Source: Betaproteobacteria bacterium
Lineage (GTDB): Bacteria > Pseudomonadota > Gammaproteobacteria > Burkholderiales > Casimicrobiaceae
Assembly (NCBI GenBank): GCA_025355395.1
Contig: JANXZT010000490.1
Coordinates: 1 to 19,063, forward strand
Direction: 5' to 3'
DNA length: 19,063 nucleotides
Shown here: piece after piece, positions 6,905-16,000 of the stretch
Layout: every line of letters begins with the position of its first letter
How positions within the stretch are numbered: the stretch's first letter is position 1
Notes under the pieces: model-generated
Seen by the model: only the letters and a program-made list of their open reading frames with translations
Database searches by the model: none
Told to the model about the DNA's origin: nothing
Translations under genes and position numbers: made by a program

Positions 6905-7055
6905 GCTTGCGAGCGAGCCAAAAATACGCCATTGTTATGCGCTCTCGCTAAGGGCTGGTCCCTTTGGCGGCAGACAGGGGACCGCCGATGCGCGGCGATT
7001 CGCCTCGTGAGACGGAGAAGTTCCGGTGCGATTCTCGCACTGCCAGCGCGTCGTT
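6905..7055 (+). promoter_or_regulatory. Structured non-coding leader upstream of the CsgG-like gene
   Basis: Several potential hairpins follow one another: GCGAG (6909-6913) with CTCGC (6944-6948); AAGGG/CCCTT (6950-6964); GGCGG/CCGCC (6966-6986); GGCG-ATT-CGCC (6994-7004); and GTGCGA-TTC-TCGCAC (7026-7040). A competing stem GGTCCC/GGGACC (6957-6983) would exclude the second and third, so two alternative folds are possible. A good Shine-Dalgarno (AAGGAGG, 7062-7068) comes right after. I match it to no riboswitch family with confidence. No convincing gene is seen in 6821-7072. Confidence 0.4.
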
Positions 7056-7072
7056 CTTGACAAGGAGGAGTG

Positions 7073-8125
7073 ATGAAACTGCAACCGTCGTTAACGTTGC
7101 TTTCCGCCGCCATGCTGATCGCCGGCTGTGCGAACGATCCTACGGCCATGCGGGTCGGCTCGCAAGATGCAAAGACCACGGCAACGGGGTCCGCGGGCGG
7201 CGCAGCGACTACCAATGCCAGTTCGCAGCTCGAACGGTGCGACCGGCCCTTCGGCACCATGGCGCTGGTCGAGGACCAGGCGGCCGATTGGTATATCCGC
7301 CTCACGCGTGAATATCAGCTTACGTCCACCGTGCCGGTGTTGCGGCTGCTCGTCCAGCAGTCGAACTGCTTCATTGTCGTCGAACGCGGCCGCGCCATGG
7401 CTAACATACAGCAGGAGCGCGCGCTGCAGCAGTCCGGCGAGCTGCGGTCGGGCAGCGACTTCGGCAAGGGACAGTTGGTTTCCGCCGATTACGCCATGAC
7501 GCCTTCCATCACCTTCAGCGCCAAGGGTACGCAGGGCATAGGAGGCGCGCTCGGCGGCCTGGGCCGCGGATTCGGCGTGGTTGGGGCGCTCGCGGGGGGC
7601 CTTTCGCAGAACGAGGCTTCGACCATGCTGCTCCTCACCGACAACCGGTCCGGGGTGCAGGTCGGCGCCGCCGAAGGCAGCGCGTCGAAAATGGACTTCA
7701 ACGTGAGCGCCGCGATATTCGGCGGCTCAGGGGGCGGCGGGTTGGGCGGGTACACCAATACGCCCCAGGGCAAGATCATCGTCGCCGCCTTCACCGATTC
7801 GTACAACCAGCTCGTGCAGGCGGTTCGCACCTACAAGCCGCAGACGATGGGCGGGCAGGGGCTGGGCACGGGTGGACGGCTGACGGTGGATGGCGCGCAG
7901 AAGCAAGCCCCCGTAGCAGTACCCACCGCACCCACGCCGATATCGGCGACGATGTCGGTGGCCGATGCACAACGCAAGCTCGCCACGCTTGGCTACAATC
8001 CAGGGCCGGCCGATGGCTCGCCGGGTGGACGGACCGCAACGGCGCTGCGCGCGTTCCAGAAGGACCACAAGCTCGCCATCACCGGCAAGCTTGACGCCGC
8101 GACCGTCAGCGAGCTGATGAAATAG
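7073..8125 (+). CDS. CsgG/HfaB-like outer-membrane lipoprotein with C-terminal peptidoglycan-binding domain
   Basis: 350 residues from ATG 7073, preceded by AAGGAGG; a GTG at 7070 lies within the ribosome-binding region. The signal peptide ends in the lipobox IAGC (Cys19). The next residue is Ala, so sorting to the outer membrane is expected. Residues about 50-260 resemble CsgG-family (PF03783) proteins: an FGTMALVEDQ strand, VPVLRLLVQQSNCFIVVERG, the NIQQERALQQSG region, then SADYAMTPSITF and a Gly-rich segment. A low-complexity Pro/Gly linker leads to a PG_binding_1-type domain at about 295-350 (VADAQRKLATLGYNPGPADG ... TALRAFQKDHKLAITGKLD). CsgG itself forms the curli secretion pore, but no curli genes are here. 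An envelope pore or anchor tied to peptidoglycan is the likely role; the substrate is unknown. Confidence 0.8.
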   Translation: MKLQPSLTLLSAAMLIAGCANDPTAMRVGSQDAKTTATGSAGGAATTNASSQLERCDRPFGTMALVEDQAADWYIRLTREYQLTSTVPVLRLLVQQSNCFIVVERGRAMANIQQERALQQSGELRSGSDFGKGQLVSADYAMTPSITFSAKGTQGIGGALGGLGRGFGVVGALAGGLSQNEASTMLLLTDNRSGVQVGAAEGSASKMDFNVSAAIFGGSGGGGLGGYTNTPQGKIIVAAFTDSYNQLVQAVRTYKPQTMGGQGLGTGGRLTVDGAQKQAPVAVPTAPTPISATMSVADAQRKLATLGYNPGPADGSPGGRTATALRAFQKDHKLAITGKLDAATVSELMK

Positions 8126-8131
8126 CGTTGT

Positions 8132-8144
8132 CGCGCATCGCGCG
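8132..8144. terminator. Short hairpin between convergent genes
   Basis: A perfect CGCGC-ATC-GCGCG stem follows the CsgG-like stop by 6 bp and lies before the convergent YCII gene end. There is no T-run, so terminator function is doubtful. Confidence 0.2.
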
Positions 8145-8191
8145 GGAACGACGGGAGTCTTGCAGCAGATGTCGCTTAAAGGGCGCCGTGA

Positions 8192-8620
8192 CTACTTCTT
8201 CGCCGCCACCTGGGCGCGCATGCGCTCCTCAGCTTGCCGTAGCTCCGGCGTGAACTCGGCACCGAAGTCCTCCGCTTCGAAGACCTGGCGGATCTCGATC
8301 ACGGATTCTTCACCAGGCATCGGATCCGGGCACCGCTTGACCCATTCGATCGCCTCCGCCAATGATTTCATTTGCCACAGCCAATAGCCGGCGATCAGCT
8401 CCTTCGTCTCGGCGAAGGGCCCATCGATCACGGTCCGCTTCCCGCCCGAGAACTTGACGCGCGCGCCCTTGGAGCTCGAGTGGAGCCCCTCGGCCGCGAG
8501 CAATACGCCGGCCTTCACCAGTTCTTCGTTGAACTTTCCCATATCGGCGAGGAGCTTCTCGCTCGGCATGACGCTCGCCTCGCTGTTCTTGGTCGCCTTG
8601 ACTATCACCATGAATCGCAT
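8192..8620 (-). CDS. YCII/DGPF-domain protein
   Basis: 142 residues with a clear Shine-Dalgarno (AAAGGAG) ahead of ATG 8620. MRFMVIVKAT at the N-terminus, the family name motif DGPF at 66-69 followed by AETKELIAGYW, and the EAIEWVKRCPDP stretch mark the YCII-related family (PF03795), a ferredoxin-like dimeric fold. Family members are often encoded beside ECF sigma factors and are of uncertain biochemical function; no sigma factor is visible here. It follows the livG-type gene in the same direction after 107 bp, so it may be read from the importer transcript or from its own promoter. The function remains unassigned. Confidence 0.85.
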   Translation of the reverse strand: MRFMVIVKATKNSEASVMPSEKLLADMGKFNEELVKAGVLLAAEGLHSSSKGARVKFSGGKRTVIDGPFAETKELIAGYWLWQMKSLAEAIEWVKRCPDPMPGEESVIEIRQVFEAEDFGAEFTPELRQAEERMRAQVAAKK

Positions 8621-8727
8621 CGTAATATCTCCTTTGATTTCGGTTCGGAACAGGGTCCAGGACAGGCTCGACCGGCAGACAGGGACTCCACTTAGATGTC
8701 GAACGACCGCCAGCAGGATCGACAGGC

Positions 8728-9528
8728 TCAGTACATTTTTTTGGAAGTATTTGTTCCATCCGTTGAAAGTGGCTCCTCCTCTCCCAGATAAACGGCGCGA
8801 ACTTGAGCGTTTGCCCGGATTTCCGCTGGCGCGCCATCCGCGATGATTTGTCCGCGATCGAGCACGATGATTCGGTCCGCGAAGCCGAACACCATGTCCA
8901 TGTCGTGCTCGGTGAAGAGCGCGGCGATGCGCTCCTTTTTGGCGAGGCTCGCGGCAACCTCCATCAGCCGGGTGCGGGAGCGTGGCGACATGCCTGCGGT
9001 GGGTTCGTCCATCAGCAATAGCCGCGGGGCTGCGGCGATTGCCACGGCAAGCTCCACGCGCTTGGCGTCACCATAGGCGAGGGTGGCGCAACCCTCGTTG
9101 CCAAGCTTGATCATGCCCACGCGCGCGAGCAAGGCATCGGCCTCGGCCCCGAAAGCCGCCGGAGCCCGCAACGCGATGCTGCCTTGCGCCCCTGCACGCG
9201 CAAGCAATGCCACCTGAACGTTTTCACGCACGGTCATGGATGCGAAAGTGGCCGCCACCTGAAATGTGCGTGCAACGCCACGCCGGGCGATGACGCGCGC
9301 AGGTAGACCGTCGATGCGCATGCCACTGAGCTCGATGGTGCCGGCGTCGGGGCGCATCTGACCGTTAAGCAGATTGAAACAGGTTGTCTTGCCGGCGCCG
9401 TTGGGGCCGATCAACGCCACCAGCTCGCCGGCATCGACGGTGAACGAGACATCGCGGACGGCATCGACACCGCCGAAAGCCTTGACGAGACGCGTGACGC
9501 GCAGGACCGGCGCGCTTATCGCCGCCAT
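8728..9528 (-). CDS. livG: Branched-chain amino-acid-type ABC transporter ATP-binding protein (LivG-like)
   Basis: 266 residues from ATG 9528. Walker A GPNGAGKTT is at 41-49, the Q-loop Gln at 90 (RTFQ), a signature LAYGD at 150-154 (the Liv-type 'L.YG..R.LE' form rather than LSGGQ), Walker B LLLMDE at 170-175 and the switch His at 208 (TEHDMDMVF). GVARTFQ and TEHDMDMV are typical of LivG rather than LivF. It energises uptake through the permease encoded immediately upstream, whose stop overlaps this start by 13 bp. An in-frame extension to 9618 is only a shadow of the permease. The last codons contain a run of seven A, which could be prone to sequencing or replication slippage. No LivF partner follows. 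Confidence 0.9.
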   Translation of the reverse strand: MAAISAPVLRVTRLVKAFGGVDAVRDVSFTVDAGELVALIGPNGAGKTTCFNLLNGQMRPDAGTIELSGMRIDGLPARVIARRGVARTFQVAATFASMTVRENVQVALLARAGAQGSIALRAPAAFGAEADALLARVGMIKLGNEGCATLAYGDAKRVELAVAIAAAPRLLLMDEPTAGMSPRSRTRLMEVAASLAKKERIAALFTEHDMDMVFGFADRIIVLDRGQIIADGAPAEIRANAQVRAVYLGEEEPLSTDGTNTSKKMY

Positions 9529-11429
9529 GTCGCCAGGAGCCGGTGCACGGCGCCGCCGATGCCCATCGGGAATGCGATTGCCAGCACCAGGATGACCACG
9601 CCGACGCCTGCGCGCCAATATTCAGTGGCGCGGGCAAGCGTGTCCTGCAACCATGTGAACGCGGCGGCGCCGAGCAATGGGCCGGCGAGGGCATTGAGCC
9701 CGCCAAGAAGCACCATGACCAGCGCATCCACCGAGCGCGGGAGGGCGAGCGTTTCCGGAGCAATGCTGCCTTTGGAAAAAGCGTAGAGGCCCCCCGCGAA
9801 ACCGGCAAACGCGCCGGCGAACGCGAACGCCCGCCATTGCGTTGCCCGCACATCGATGCCGATGGCTTCGGCGCGAAGCGGTGAATCGCGCGTGCCGCGC
9901 AGCGAATAGCCGAACGCGGACTGGCCGAGCCAGCCGAGCGCAACGAGCGCCAAGCCGGCGCATCCGAGCGCAAACCAGTAGTACGCTGGCTTGGCGGCTA
10001 ATGCTGCAGCCGGCCACACTCCCACCAAGCCATTCGATCCACCCGTCACATCGTTCCACTGGAACACGATCGACCATACGATCTGCGCAAAGGCCAACGT
10101 CAGCATGGCCAGATACACGCCCGACAATCGCACGCAGAACCAGCCGAACACCAGCGCCCCAACAAGCGCGATAACCGGTGACGCGGCCAGCGCACCGAGC
10201 ATGGGCCAGCCCGCCTTGACGGCAATCGCCGCCGCATAGGCGCCCAGCCCGAAATACGCCGCGTGTCCGAACGATGCCATGCCGCCCGTGCCCATCAGAA
10301 ATTGCAGGCTCGAGGCAAAGAGTGCAAAGACCAGCACGTCGGTGGCAAGCACCAGCGTGTATTCGTCGGAAATCAGCGGCAACAATGCTGCCAACAAGAG
10401 CGCGATCGCGGCGCCCAGCAGCGCGCGTTGCCCCGGAGGTACGATCAATCGCCGTTGATCGGGTACCGCGGTTGTCGGTGCCATCGCCGGTGGCGCGCCG
10501 AGGAACCCTTGCGGCCGCACGCTCAGCACGATCGCCATCACCACGAACTCCGCGACCAGCGTGAGCTTGGGAAAAGCGATTTCGAAACTGCCGATCGCTA
10601 CGGTGCCTAATGCGACACAAAGTGCTTTGGTGAGGCCGATGACGAGTGCCGCGATGAATGCGCCGGGAATCGACCCGAGTCCGCCGACCACGGTAACGAC
10701 AAAGGCTTCGGCGATGATGCCAAGGTCCATACCCAGGTTCGCGGGCTCTCGCGGGAGTTGCAGGGCGCCCGCGAGGCCGGCGAGTGTTGCGCCCAGCGCA
10801 AACACAGCGGTGAAGAGGGCGCGCTCGTCGACGCCGAGGGCACCGGCGACCACTCGATTTTCCGTCGCCGCGCGCACCAGCATGCCAAAACGGGTGCGGG
10901 CCAGAACGAGCCACAGCGCGAGCAGCACGACTGGACCGAGCGCCAGCAGAAAAAAGTCGTATGCGGGAATGGCACGGCCCATCACTTCGATGGCGCCCTT
11001 GAGGCCTGGCGCGCGCGGTCCGAGCAGGTCCTCGGCGCCCCAGAGTGAGAGCGTCGCGTCGCGGACAATGAGCACCACGCCAAAGGTGGCCATGAGTTGC
11101 AGCAACTCCGGCGCGCCGTAGAGGCGCTTCAGCAGCAACCGCTCGATCGCTGCGCCGAAGAGGCCTGTCGCGAGCGCTGCGACCACTACGGCACCCCAGA
11201 AGCCAACGCCGCCGCGGAACGCATGGGTCGCGCTGTACGCGATATAGGCGCCCAGCATGTACAGAGAGCCGTGCGCGAAGTTGACAATGCGGGTGACGCC
11301 GAAGATCAGCGTGAGCCCGGCGGCCACGACAAACAACGACGACGCGTCGGCCAGGCCGGTCAGGAGTTGCGCCAGAAGAGATCCGGCAGAAAGCGTGGAC
11401 AAGAGGCGACCGTGATCAACTCGCCGCAA
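9516..11429 (-). CDS. Fused LivH-LivM branched-chain amino-acid-type ABC permease
   Basis: 637 residues, about the sum of the two usual permeases. Residues about 15-305 are LivH-like: GLTLIFGVTRIVNFAHGSLYMLGAY (37-61) and VVGGLGSIPGAFIAALVIG (247-265). A linker at about 308-335 rich in Pro, Ala and Arg leads to a LivM-like half: GTGGMASFGHAAYFGLGAYA (380-399), the FGYSLRGTRDSPLRAEAIGID loop (506-526) that contacts the ATPase, and VLLGGLNALAGPLLGA. Many hydrophobic segments run through both halves. One chain would thus supply the whole transmembrane channel in the inner membrane. The listed start is a TTG without a good Shine-Dalgarno; another TTG nine codons downstream is possible, and an in-frame stop lies nine codons before the first TTG. 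It overlaps the ATPase gene. Confidence 0.87.
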   Translation of the reverse strand: MRRVDHGRLLSTLSAGSLLAQLLTGLADASSLFVVAAGLTLIFGVTRIVNFAHGSLYMLGAYIAYSATHAFRGGVGFWGAVVVAALATGLFGAAIERLLLKRLYGAPELLQLMATFGVVLIVRDATLSLWGAEDLLGPRAPGLKGAIEVMGRAIPAYDFFLLALGPVVLLALWLVLARTRFGMLVRAATENRVVAGALGVDERALFTAVFALGATLAGLAGALQLPREPANLGMDLGIIAEAFVVTVVGGLGSIPGAFIAALVIGLTKALCVALGTVAIGSFEIAFPKLTLVAEFVVMAIVLSVRPQGFLGAPPAMAPTTAVPDQRRLIVPPGQRALLGAAIALLLAALLPLISDEYTLVLATDVLVFALFASSLQFLMGTGGMASFGHAAYFGLGAYAAAIAVKAGWPMLGALAASPVIALVGALVFGWFCVRLSGVYLAMLTLAFAQIVWSIVFQWNDVTGGSNGLVGVWPAAALAAKPAYYWFALGCAGLALVALGWLGQSAFGYSLRGTRDSPLRAEAIGIDVRATQWRAFAFAGAFAGFAGGLYAFSKGSIAPETLALPRSVDALVMVLLGGLNALAGPLLGAAAFTWLQDTLARATEYWRAGVGVVILVLAIAFPMGIGGAVHRLLATWRR

Positions 11430-11543
11430 TGGCGGGACGGTCGCGATTCTAGCCGGTCAAGACTGATTGTGGGTCAGCCTTCAGCACGCGTATAGCGACG
11501 CCCAAGCTCCGCCGCTGCACGCGCGCGCCGTGTCGAGCTATGG

Positions 11544-12752
11544 CTACCGCATCGGACGCAACCGGCGCACCAGGTCGTCCGTGGGAAGAAAGTCCTTGCC
11601 GTCGTTGTAATGCCAGTCGACCATCACGCCCTTGCCGTCGCGCACCGCGGTGCGTCCGACATACGCTCCCATGGTCGATTGATGATCGATCGCACGGAAC
11701 ATGATCCGCCCAAATGGCGATTCGAACGTGAGACCGCTCATTGCGCCGACAAGCCTTTCGGTGTCCGTCGACCCAGCCTTTTGCAAGGCAGCGGCCGCGG
11801 CGCGCACCGTGCTGTAGCCGACCACCGAGCCAAGCCGCGGATAATCCTTGTATTTAGCCTGATAGGCGTCCCTGAAGCGCTTGTGGGCGGGCGTGTCGAT
11901 CGCGTACCAGGGATAGCCCGTCACGTACCAACCTTCGGGCGCTTCATCCTTGAGCGGATCGAGATATTCCGGCTCGCCGCCGAGGAGGTTCAGTACCGGC
12001 CGGTCCTTGAAGAGGCCGCGCAACTGGCCTTCGCGCACGAACCGCGCGAGGTCGGGACCGAAAAGCGACGAGAAGATGGCATCGGGCTTGGCATCCACCA
12101 GCGCCTGCACTACCGGGCCCGCTTCGATCTTCCCGAGCGTGACGGCCTGCTCGATGAACTCGATGCCACCGGATTGCGACGCCGAAAGTTGCTGCTTGAA
12201 CGTTGCCGTCGCGGCCTGCCCATACTCGTAATTCGGATAGACGATCGCCCAGCGTTTCTTTTTTAACCGCACGGCCTCGGGCACGAGCATTGCCGTCTGC
12301 ATGTACGTCGAGGCACGCAGACGAAACGTATAGCGATTGCCGTTTTCCCAGACGATCTTGTCGGTGAGCGGCTCGGCAGCGAGGAAAAGGACCTTGCGCT
12401 GCTTGGCAAGATCGGCCACCGCCAGCCCCACGTTCGACGCGAAAGTACCCATCAGCAGAACGGATTTTTCGCGCGTGATGAGCTCCTCCGCGACACGCAC
12501 CGCATCGCCCGCGTTGCCGTTGTCGTCGCGCGAAACGATTTCCAGAGGGCGTCCCAGCACGCCGCCAGCGGCGTTGATCTCGTCGATCGCGAGGTCCATG
12601 CCCTTGCGATAGGGCTCGAGGAAAGCCGGAAACTGCTTGTAGCTGTTGAGCTCTCCCAGTTTGATCGTCTGCGCATCGCTGCCTTGCGCAACCAGCAAGC
12701 CGAGCAGCAAAGCGCATCCCGCGACAACTGACTGCGTGACTAGGCTTTTCAT
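11544..12752 (-). CDS. Periplasmic substrate-binding protein of a Liv/HAAT-type ABC transporter
   Basis: 402 residues from ATG 12752 with Shine-Dalgarno GGGAG. The signal peptide spans about 1-27 (SDA before Gln28); a VAGC at 10-13 looks like a lipobox but sits too early in the hydrophobic core to be convincing. The mature protein has the type I periplasmic-binding (Peripla_BP_6) pattern: IKLGELNSYKQF, GMDLAIDEINAAGGVLGRPLE (51-71), DDNGNAGDAVRVAEELI, VLLMGTFASNVGLAVADLA, WAIVYPNYEYGQ, and PEGWYVTGYPWYAID. The family captures branched-chain amino acids, amides, urea or small aromatic acids; the ligand cannot be read from sequence. It is the first gene of the operon, 114 bp before the permease, and diverges from the large flavoprotein gene. 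Confidence 0.9.
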   Translation of the reverse strand: MKSLVTQSVVAGCALLLGLLVAQGSDAQTIKLGELNSYKQFPAFLEPYRKGMDLAIDEINAAGGVLGRPLEIVSRDDNGNAGDAVRVAEELITREKSVLLMGTFASNVGLAVADLAKQRKVLFLAAEPLTDKIVWENGNRYTFRLRASTYMQTAMLVPEAVRLKKKRWAIVYPNYEYGQAATATFKQQLSASQSGGIEFIEQAVTLGKIEAGPVVQALVDAKPDAIFSSLFGPDLARFVREGQLRGLFKDRPVLNLLGGEPEYLDPLKDEAPEGWYVTGYPWYAIDTPAHKRFRDAYQAKYKDYPRLGSVVGYSTVRAAAAALQKAGSTDTERLVGAMSGLTFESPFGRIMFRAIDHQSTMGAYVGRTAVRDGKGVMVDWHYNDGKDFLPTDDLVRRLRPMR

Positions 12753-12831
12753 TCACTCTCCCATGGGTCTCGCGCTCCATCGGTTCGACCGGCGCGGAAA
12801 CAAACGTTTGGCAAAGGCCAAGGTTGACCCG

Positions 12832-12860
12832 AAGATAGTGGCAAGCGGGCGCGGGTGCAA
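12832..12860 (-). promoter_or_regulatory. Candidate promoter of the ABC importer operon
   Basis: On the minus strand TTGCAC (12860-12855) and TATCTT (12837-12832) are spaced 17 bp apart. It would give a leader of about 70 nt ending in the Shine-Dalgarno before ATG 12752. The match to consensus is modest. The -35 half lies in a short direct repeat of CGCGGGTGCAAG-like sequence (about 12849-12876). Confidence 0.35.
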
Positions 12861-12917
12861 GCGCGCGGGTGCAAGGAACATGGTGCCCTCCGGCGAGAGG
12901 TGATGGCTGGCTTACGG

Positions 12918-12929
12918 CTATGACCATAG
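12918..12929. promoter_or_regulatory. Short palindrome in the divergent promoter region
   Basis: CTATG-AC-CATAG is a perfect 5-bp dyad located between the importer and flavoprotein genes, just upstream of the candidate plus-strand -35 box. It could be an operator for a dimeric regulator, but a dyad this short can arise by chance. Confidence 0.2.
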
Positions 12930-12940
12930 AACCAATGCGC

Positions 12941-12970
12941 CTGACGCGAGCGCTTCGCAACCGGTAAAAT
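12941..12970 (+). promoter_or_regulatory. Candidate sigma-70 promoter of the large flavoprotein gene
   Basis: CTGACG (12941-12946) and TAAAAT (12965-12970) are separated by 18 bp. The -10 box matches five of six consensus bases. Transcription would begin near 12977, leaving a leader of about 60 nt before ATG 13037. Confidence 0.4.
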
Positions 12971-13036
12971 CACGGGCTGCCACGGCGGCATCGCCCAACG
13001 GCCAAGCAGCAACGGCCCCTTGCCCGGGCCGCCTTC

Positions 13037-16000
13037 ATGTCCATGCCCTTCGACGATTCCCCCGCCCTGACCCTCGCCTTCGGGCTCACCTTCGACGACC
13101 TTTACTCCGGTGAAGGCGCGGCGCGCATCGACGCGTTGTTCCTTGATCATCTGCGCGAGGCCGAGCCGGCACTGGCCGAACGTTTGCGCATCGCGCGTGT
13201 GGACGCCGCTGCGCTGTCGCTCAAGGCGGAGTCCGAATTGCTCATCGCCCTTGGGCCGCATCTCGAAGATTTTGTCGCCCACCTGTTCGGTATCGAGCCG
13301 CAGGTACGCGCGCTCGAGGCGGCCCATCACACGCTGGCCCCACTTTATAGCGTGAAGCGTCTGTTTGTTCAGCGCAAGGCCATGAATGCCTACAAGGCCG
13401 ATGTGGCGGCATCGTTCGACGGCGATGCGCTGCGGGCGGAGCTCGATCGTCGTCTCGGCCACGGCTGGACCGAATTGCAGTTCGCAAATGCCGTGACCCA
13501 TTGGCAGCAGGACGACGCGGCGCATGCGGATGACCTCGACCTCGCGGCCCGCTATGCGGCGTGGGCGGCGCACACCGCGAACGGGCGCGCTGCCCATCGG
13601 AGCGGCGTGCTTTTCCGCGCCCCGCGCAAGCTCGATTTCATGCGCCTGGTACCGATCGAGGCGACCCGCGTCGCCGGGGTCGATGCGTGGAAGCTCGCCG
13701 GTGATTCCCACCGTCGGCGCGAAGGCTTCGGCCTGACCGATTCAGGCACCGATCTCGCGGGCGCGCTCGACCAGGCGCATTACTGCATCTGGTGCCATGA
13801 ACAGGGCAAGGATTCCTGCGCGCGGGGCCTCTCTGAAAAGAAGCCCGCGGACGGCACAGTGCTTGCGGACCCCTTCAAGAAAAGCGTATTCGGGGTGTCG
13901 TTGGCGGGGTGTCCGCTCGAGGAGCGCATTTCCGAGTTCCACAAGCTTCGGGCGGACGGATTCCCGGTCGCGGCACTGGCGATGATCTGTGTCGACAATC
14001 CGATGGCGGCCGGAACCGGTCATCGTATCTGCAACGATTGCATGAAGTCGTGCATCTACCAGAAACAGGAGCCGGTCGACATTCCGCAATCCGAAACGCG
14101 GCTCCTGAAGGATGTGCTGGAGCTGCCGTGGGGGTTCGAGATCTACAGCCTCATGACGCGCTGGAATCCCCTCAACCTGCGGCGGCCAGTGCCCAAGCCG
14201 GCGTCGGGCAAGCGGGTGCTGGTTGTTGGCATGGGGCCCGCCGGATTCACGCTGGCGCATCACCTGTTGAACGATGGTCACACTGTCGTCGGTGTCGACG
14301 GCCTCAAGATCGAGCCCCTCGCCGCCTCGCTCTCCGGTGTCACGCCGCTGGGAGAGCGCGTGCCGTTTGCACCGATCGCCGACATCGATCTCCTGCGCGA
14401 GCCGCTGGATGAGCGGGTGATGTCCGGTTTTGGAGGCGTTGCCGAGTACGGCATCACCGTGCGCTGGGACAAGAACTTTCTCCAGGTGCTGCGTCTTCTG
14501 ATCGAACGGCGGGAGCGATTTGCATTGCACGGCGGCGTGCGCTTTGGCGGCACCCTCGACACCGACGACGCGTTCGCACTCGGTTTCGACCATATTGCGC
14601 TCGCGGCGGGTGCGGGCCGGCCAACGGTGCTCGACCTGCCCAATGGGCTCGCCCACGGTGTGCGCACCGCCTCGGATTTTTTGATGGCGCTGCAATTGAC
14701 CGGCGCCGCCAAGCGCGATTCGGTGGCCAACATGCAGGTGCGCTTGCCGGTCGTGGTGATCGGCGGCGGACTCACCGCCATCGACACCGCCACCGAGGCG
14801 CTCGCCTATTATCCGGTGCAGGTCGAAAAATTTCTGGTGCGTTACGAATCCCTTTGCGCAACGCTTGGCGCCGCGGCCGTGGAGGCGACATGGTCGTCTT
14901 GCGAACGCGTGATCGCTGAAGAGTTTATCGCGCACGCCCGCGCCGTCCGTGCCGAGCGAAACGCTGCCCGGCAAGCGCATCGTTGCGCGCACATCGTCGA
15001 GCTGTTGCAGGAATGGGGCGGCGCTACCATCGCCTATCGCCGGCGGATGGTCGACAGTCCCTCGTATACGCTCAACCATGAAGAAGTCGAGAAGGCGCTG
15101 GAAGAGGGCATTCGCTTTGCCGAGGGATTGACGCCGTTGCGCATCGAGGTGGATGGTGAGAATCACGCCCGCGGCCTCGCGGTGTCGATCCAGAAGAACG
15201 ACGGCGAAGGCGTGTGGCACGAGTCGGGCCGTACCGTGCTCCCGGCGCGCACGATCCTGATTGCAGCGGGCACCCAACCGAACACGGTGCTCGCGCGCGA
15301 GGACGCTGCGCACTTCCATCTCGATGGGAAATATTTCCGGTTACTTGACGAAGCGTCCCGAGTCGTAAAACCGGTGCGCGGTCTCGCCAAGCCCGACGTT
15401 CCCGCGGTGCTTACCGAGTTGCGACCCGATGGCCGGGCCATCAGTTTCTTCGGCGATCTGCACCCGTCTTTCCATGGCAACGTGGTGAAGGCGATGGCGA
15501 GTGCCAAGCAGGGTTATCCGATCGTGTCGCGCCTGCTGGAGAAGGTCACCGCGGCATCGCCGGGCACCGATCTCGCGTTTCTTTGTTCGCTCAATGATTC
15601 GTTGCGCGCGACCGTCGTGAAGGTCGAGCGTCTGACGCCGACGATCGTCGAGGTGGTGGTGCGTGCGCCGGCCGCCGCTCGCCGCTTCCAGCCGGGACAA
15701 TTCTATCGGCTGCAGAATTTCGAATCCCTTGCGCGCGTGGTGGACGGGACCCGACTCGCGATGGAAGGACTCGCGCTCACCGGCGCATGGGTCGATCGCG
15801 AGCAGGGGCTGGTGTCGACCATCGTGCTCGAAATGGGCGGCTCGTCCAGCCTCTGTACGTTGCTGCGTCCGGGTGAGCCCGTTGTCCTCATGGGTCCCAC
15901 CGGCACGCCGACCGAGATCGAGCCCAACGAAACGGTCCTGCTCGCCGGTGGCGGGCTCGGCAACGCGGTGCTGTTTTCGATTGGCCAGGCGTTTCGCCGT

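Noticed and set aside
7015..7050. Partial resemblance to the core of a cobalamin riboswitch (GGTGCGATTC ... GCACTGCC)
   Set aside because: The GGGAA element is altered, and the GTGCGA/TCGCAC pairing conflicts with the expected fold. The downstream gene has no link to cobalamin. An Infernal search with RF00174 would settle it.
6851..7060. Possible 69-codon gene before the CsgG-like gene
   Set aside because: No ribosome-binding site and no recognisable family. It runs through the inverted repeats, which fit a non-coding leader better.
8655..8730. Repeated GACAGGCTC fragments between the YCII gene and the livG-like gene
   Set aside because: Only two short matches and no consistent unit, so not supportable as a repeat family.
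8734..8745. Run of seven A near the end of the livG-like coding strand as a programmed frameshift site
   Set aside because: Only a few codons remain before the normal stop, and the alternative frame leads into low-quality sequence without a domain.
11430..11543. Separate promoter in the 114-bp gap between the binding protein and permease genes
   Set aside because: A TAGAAT is present on the minus strand but no -35 box lies at a suitable distance.
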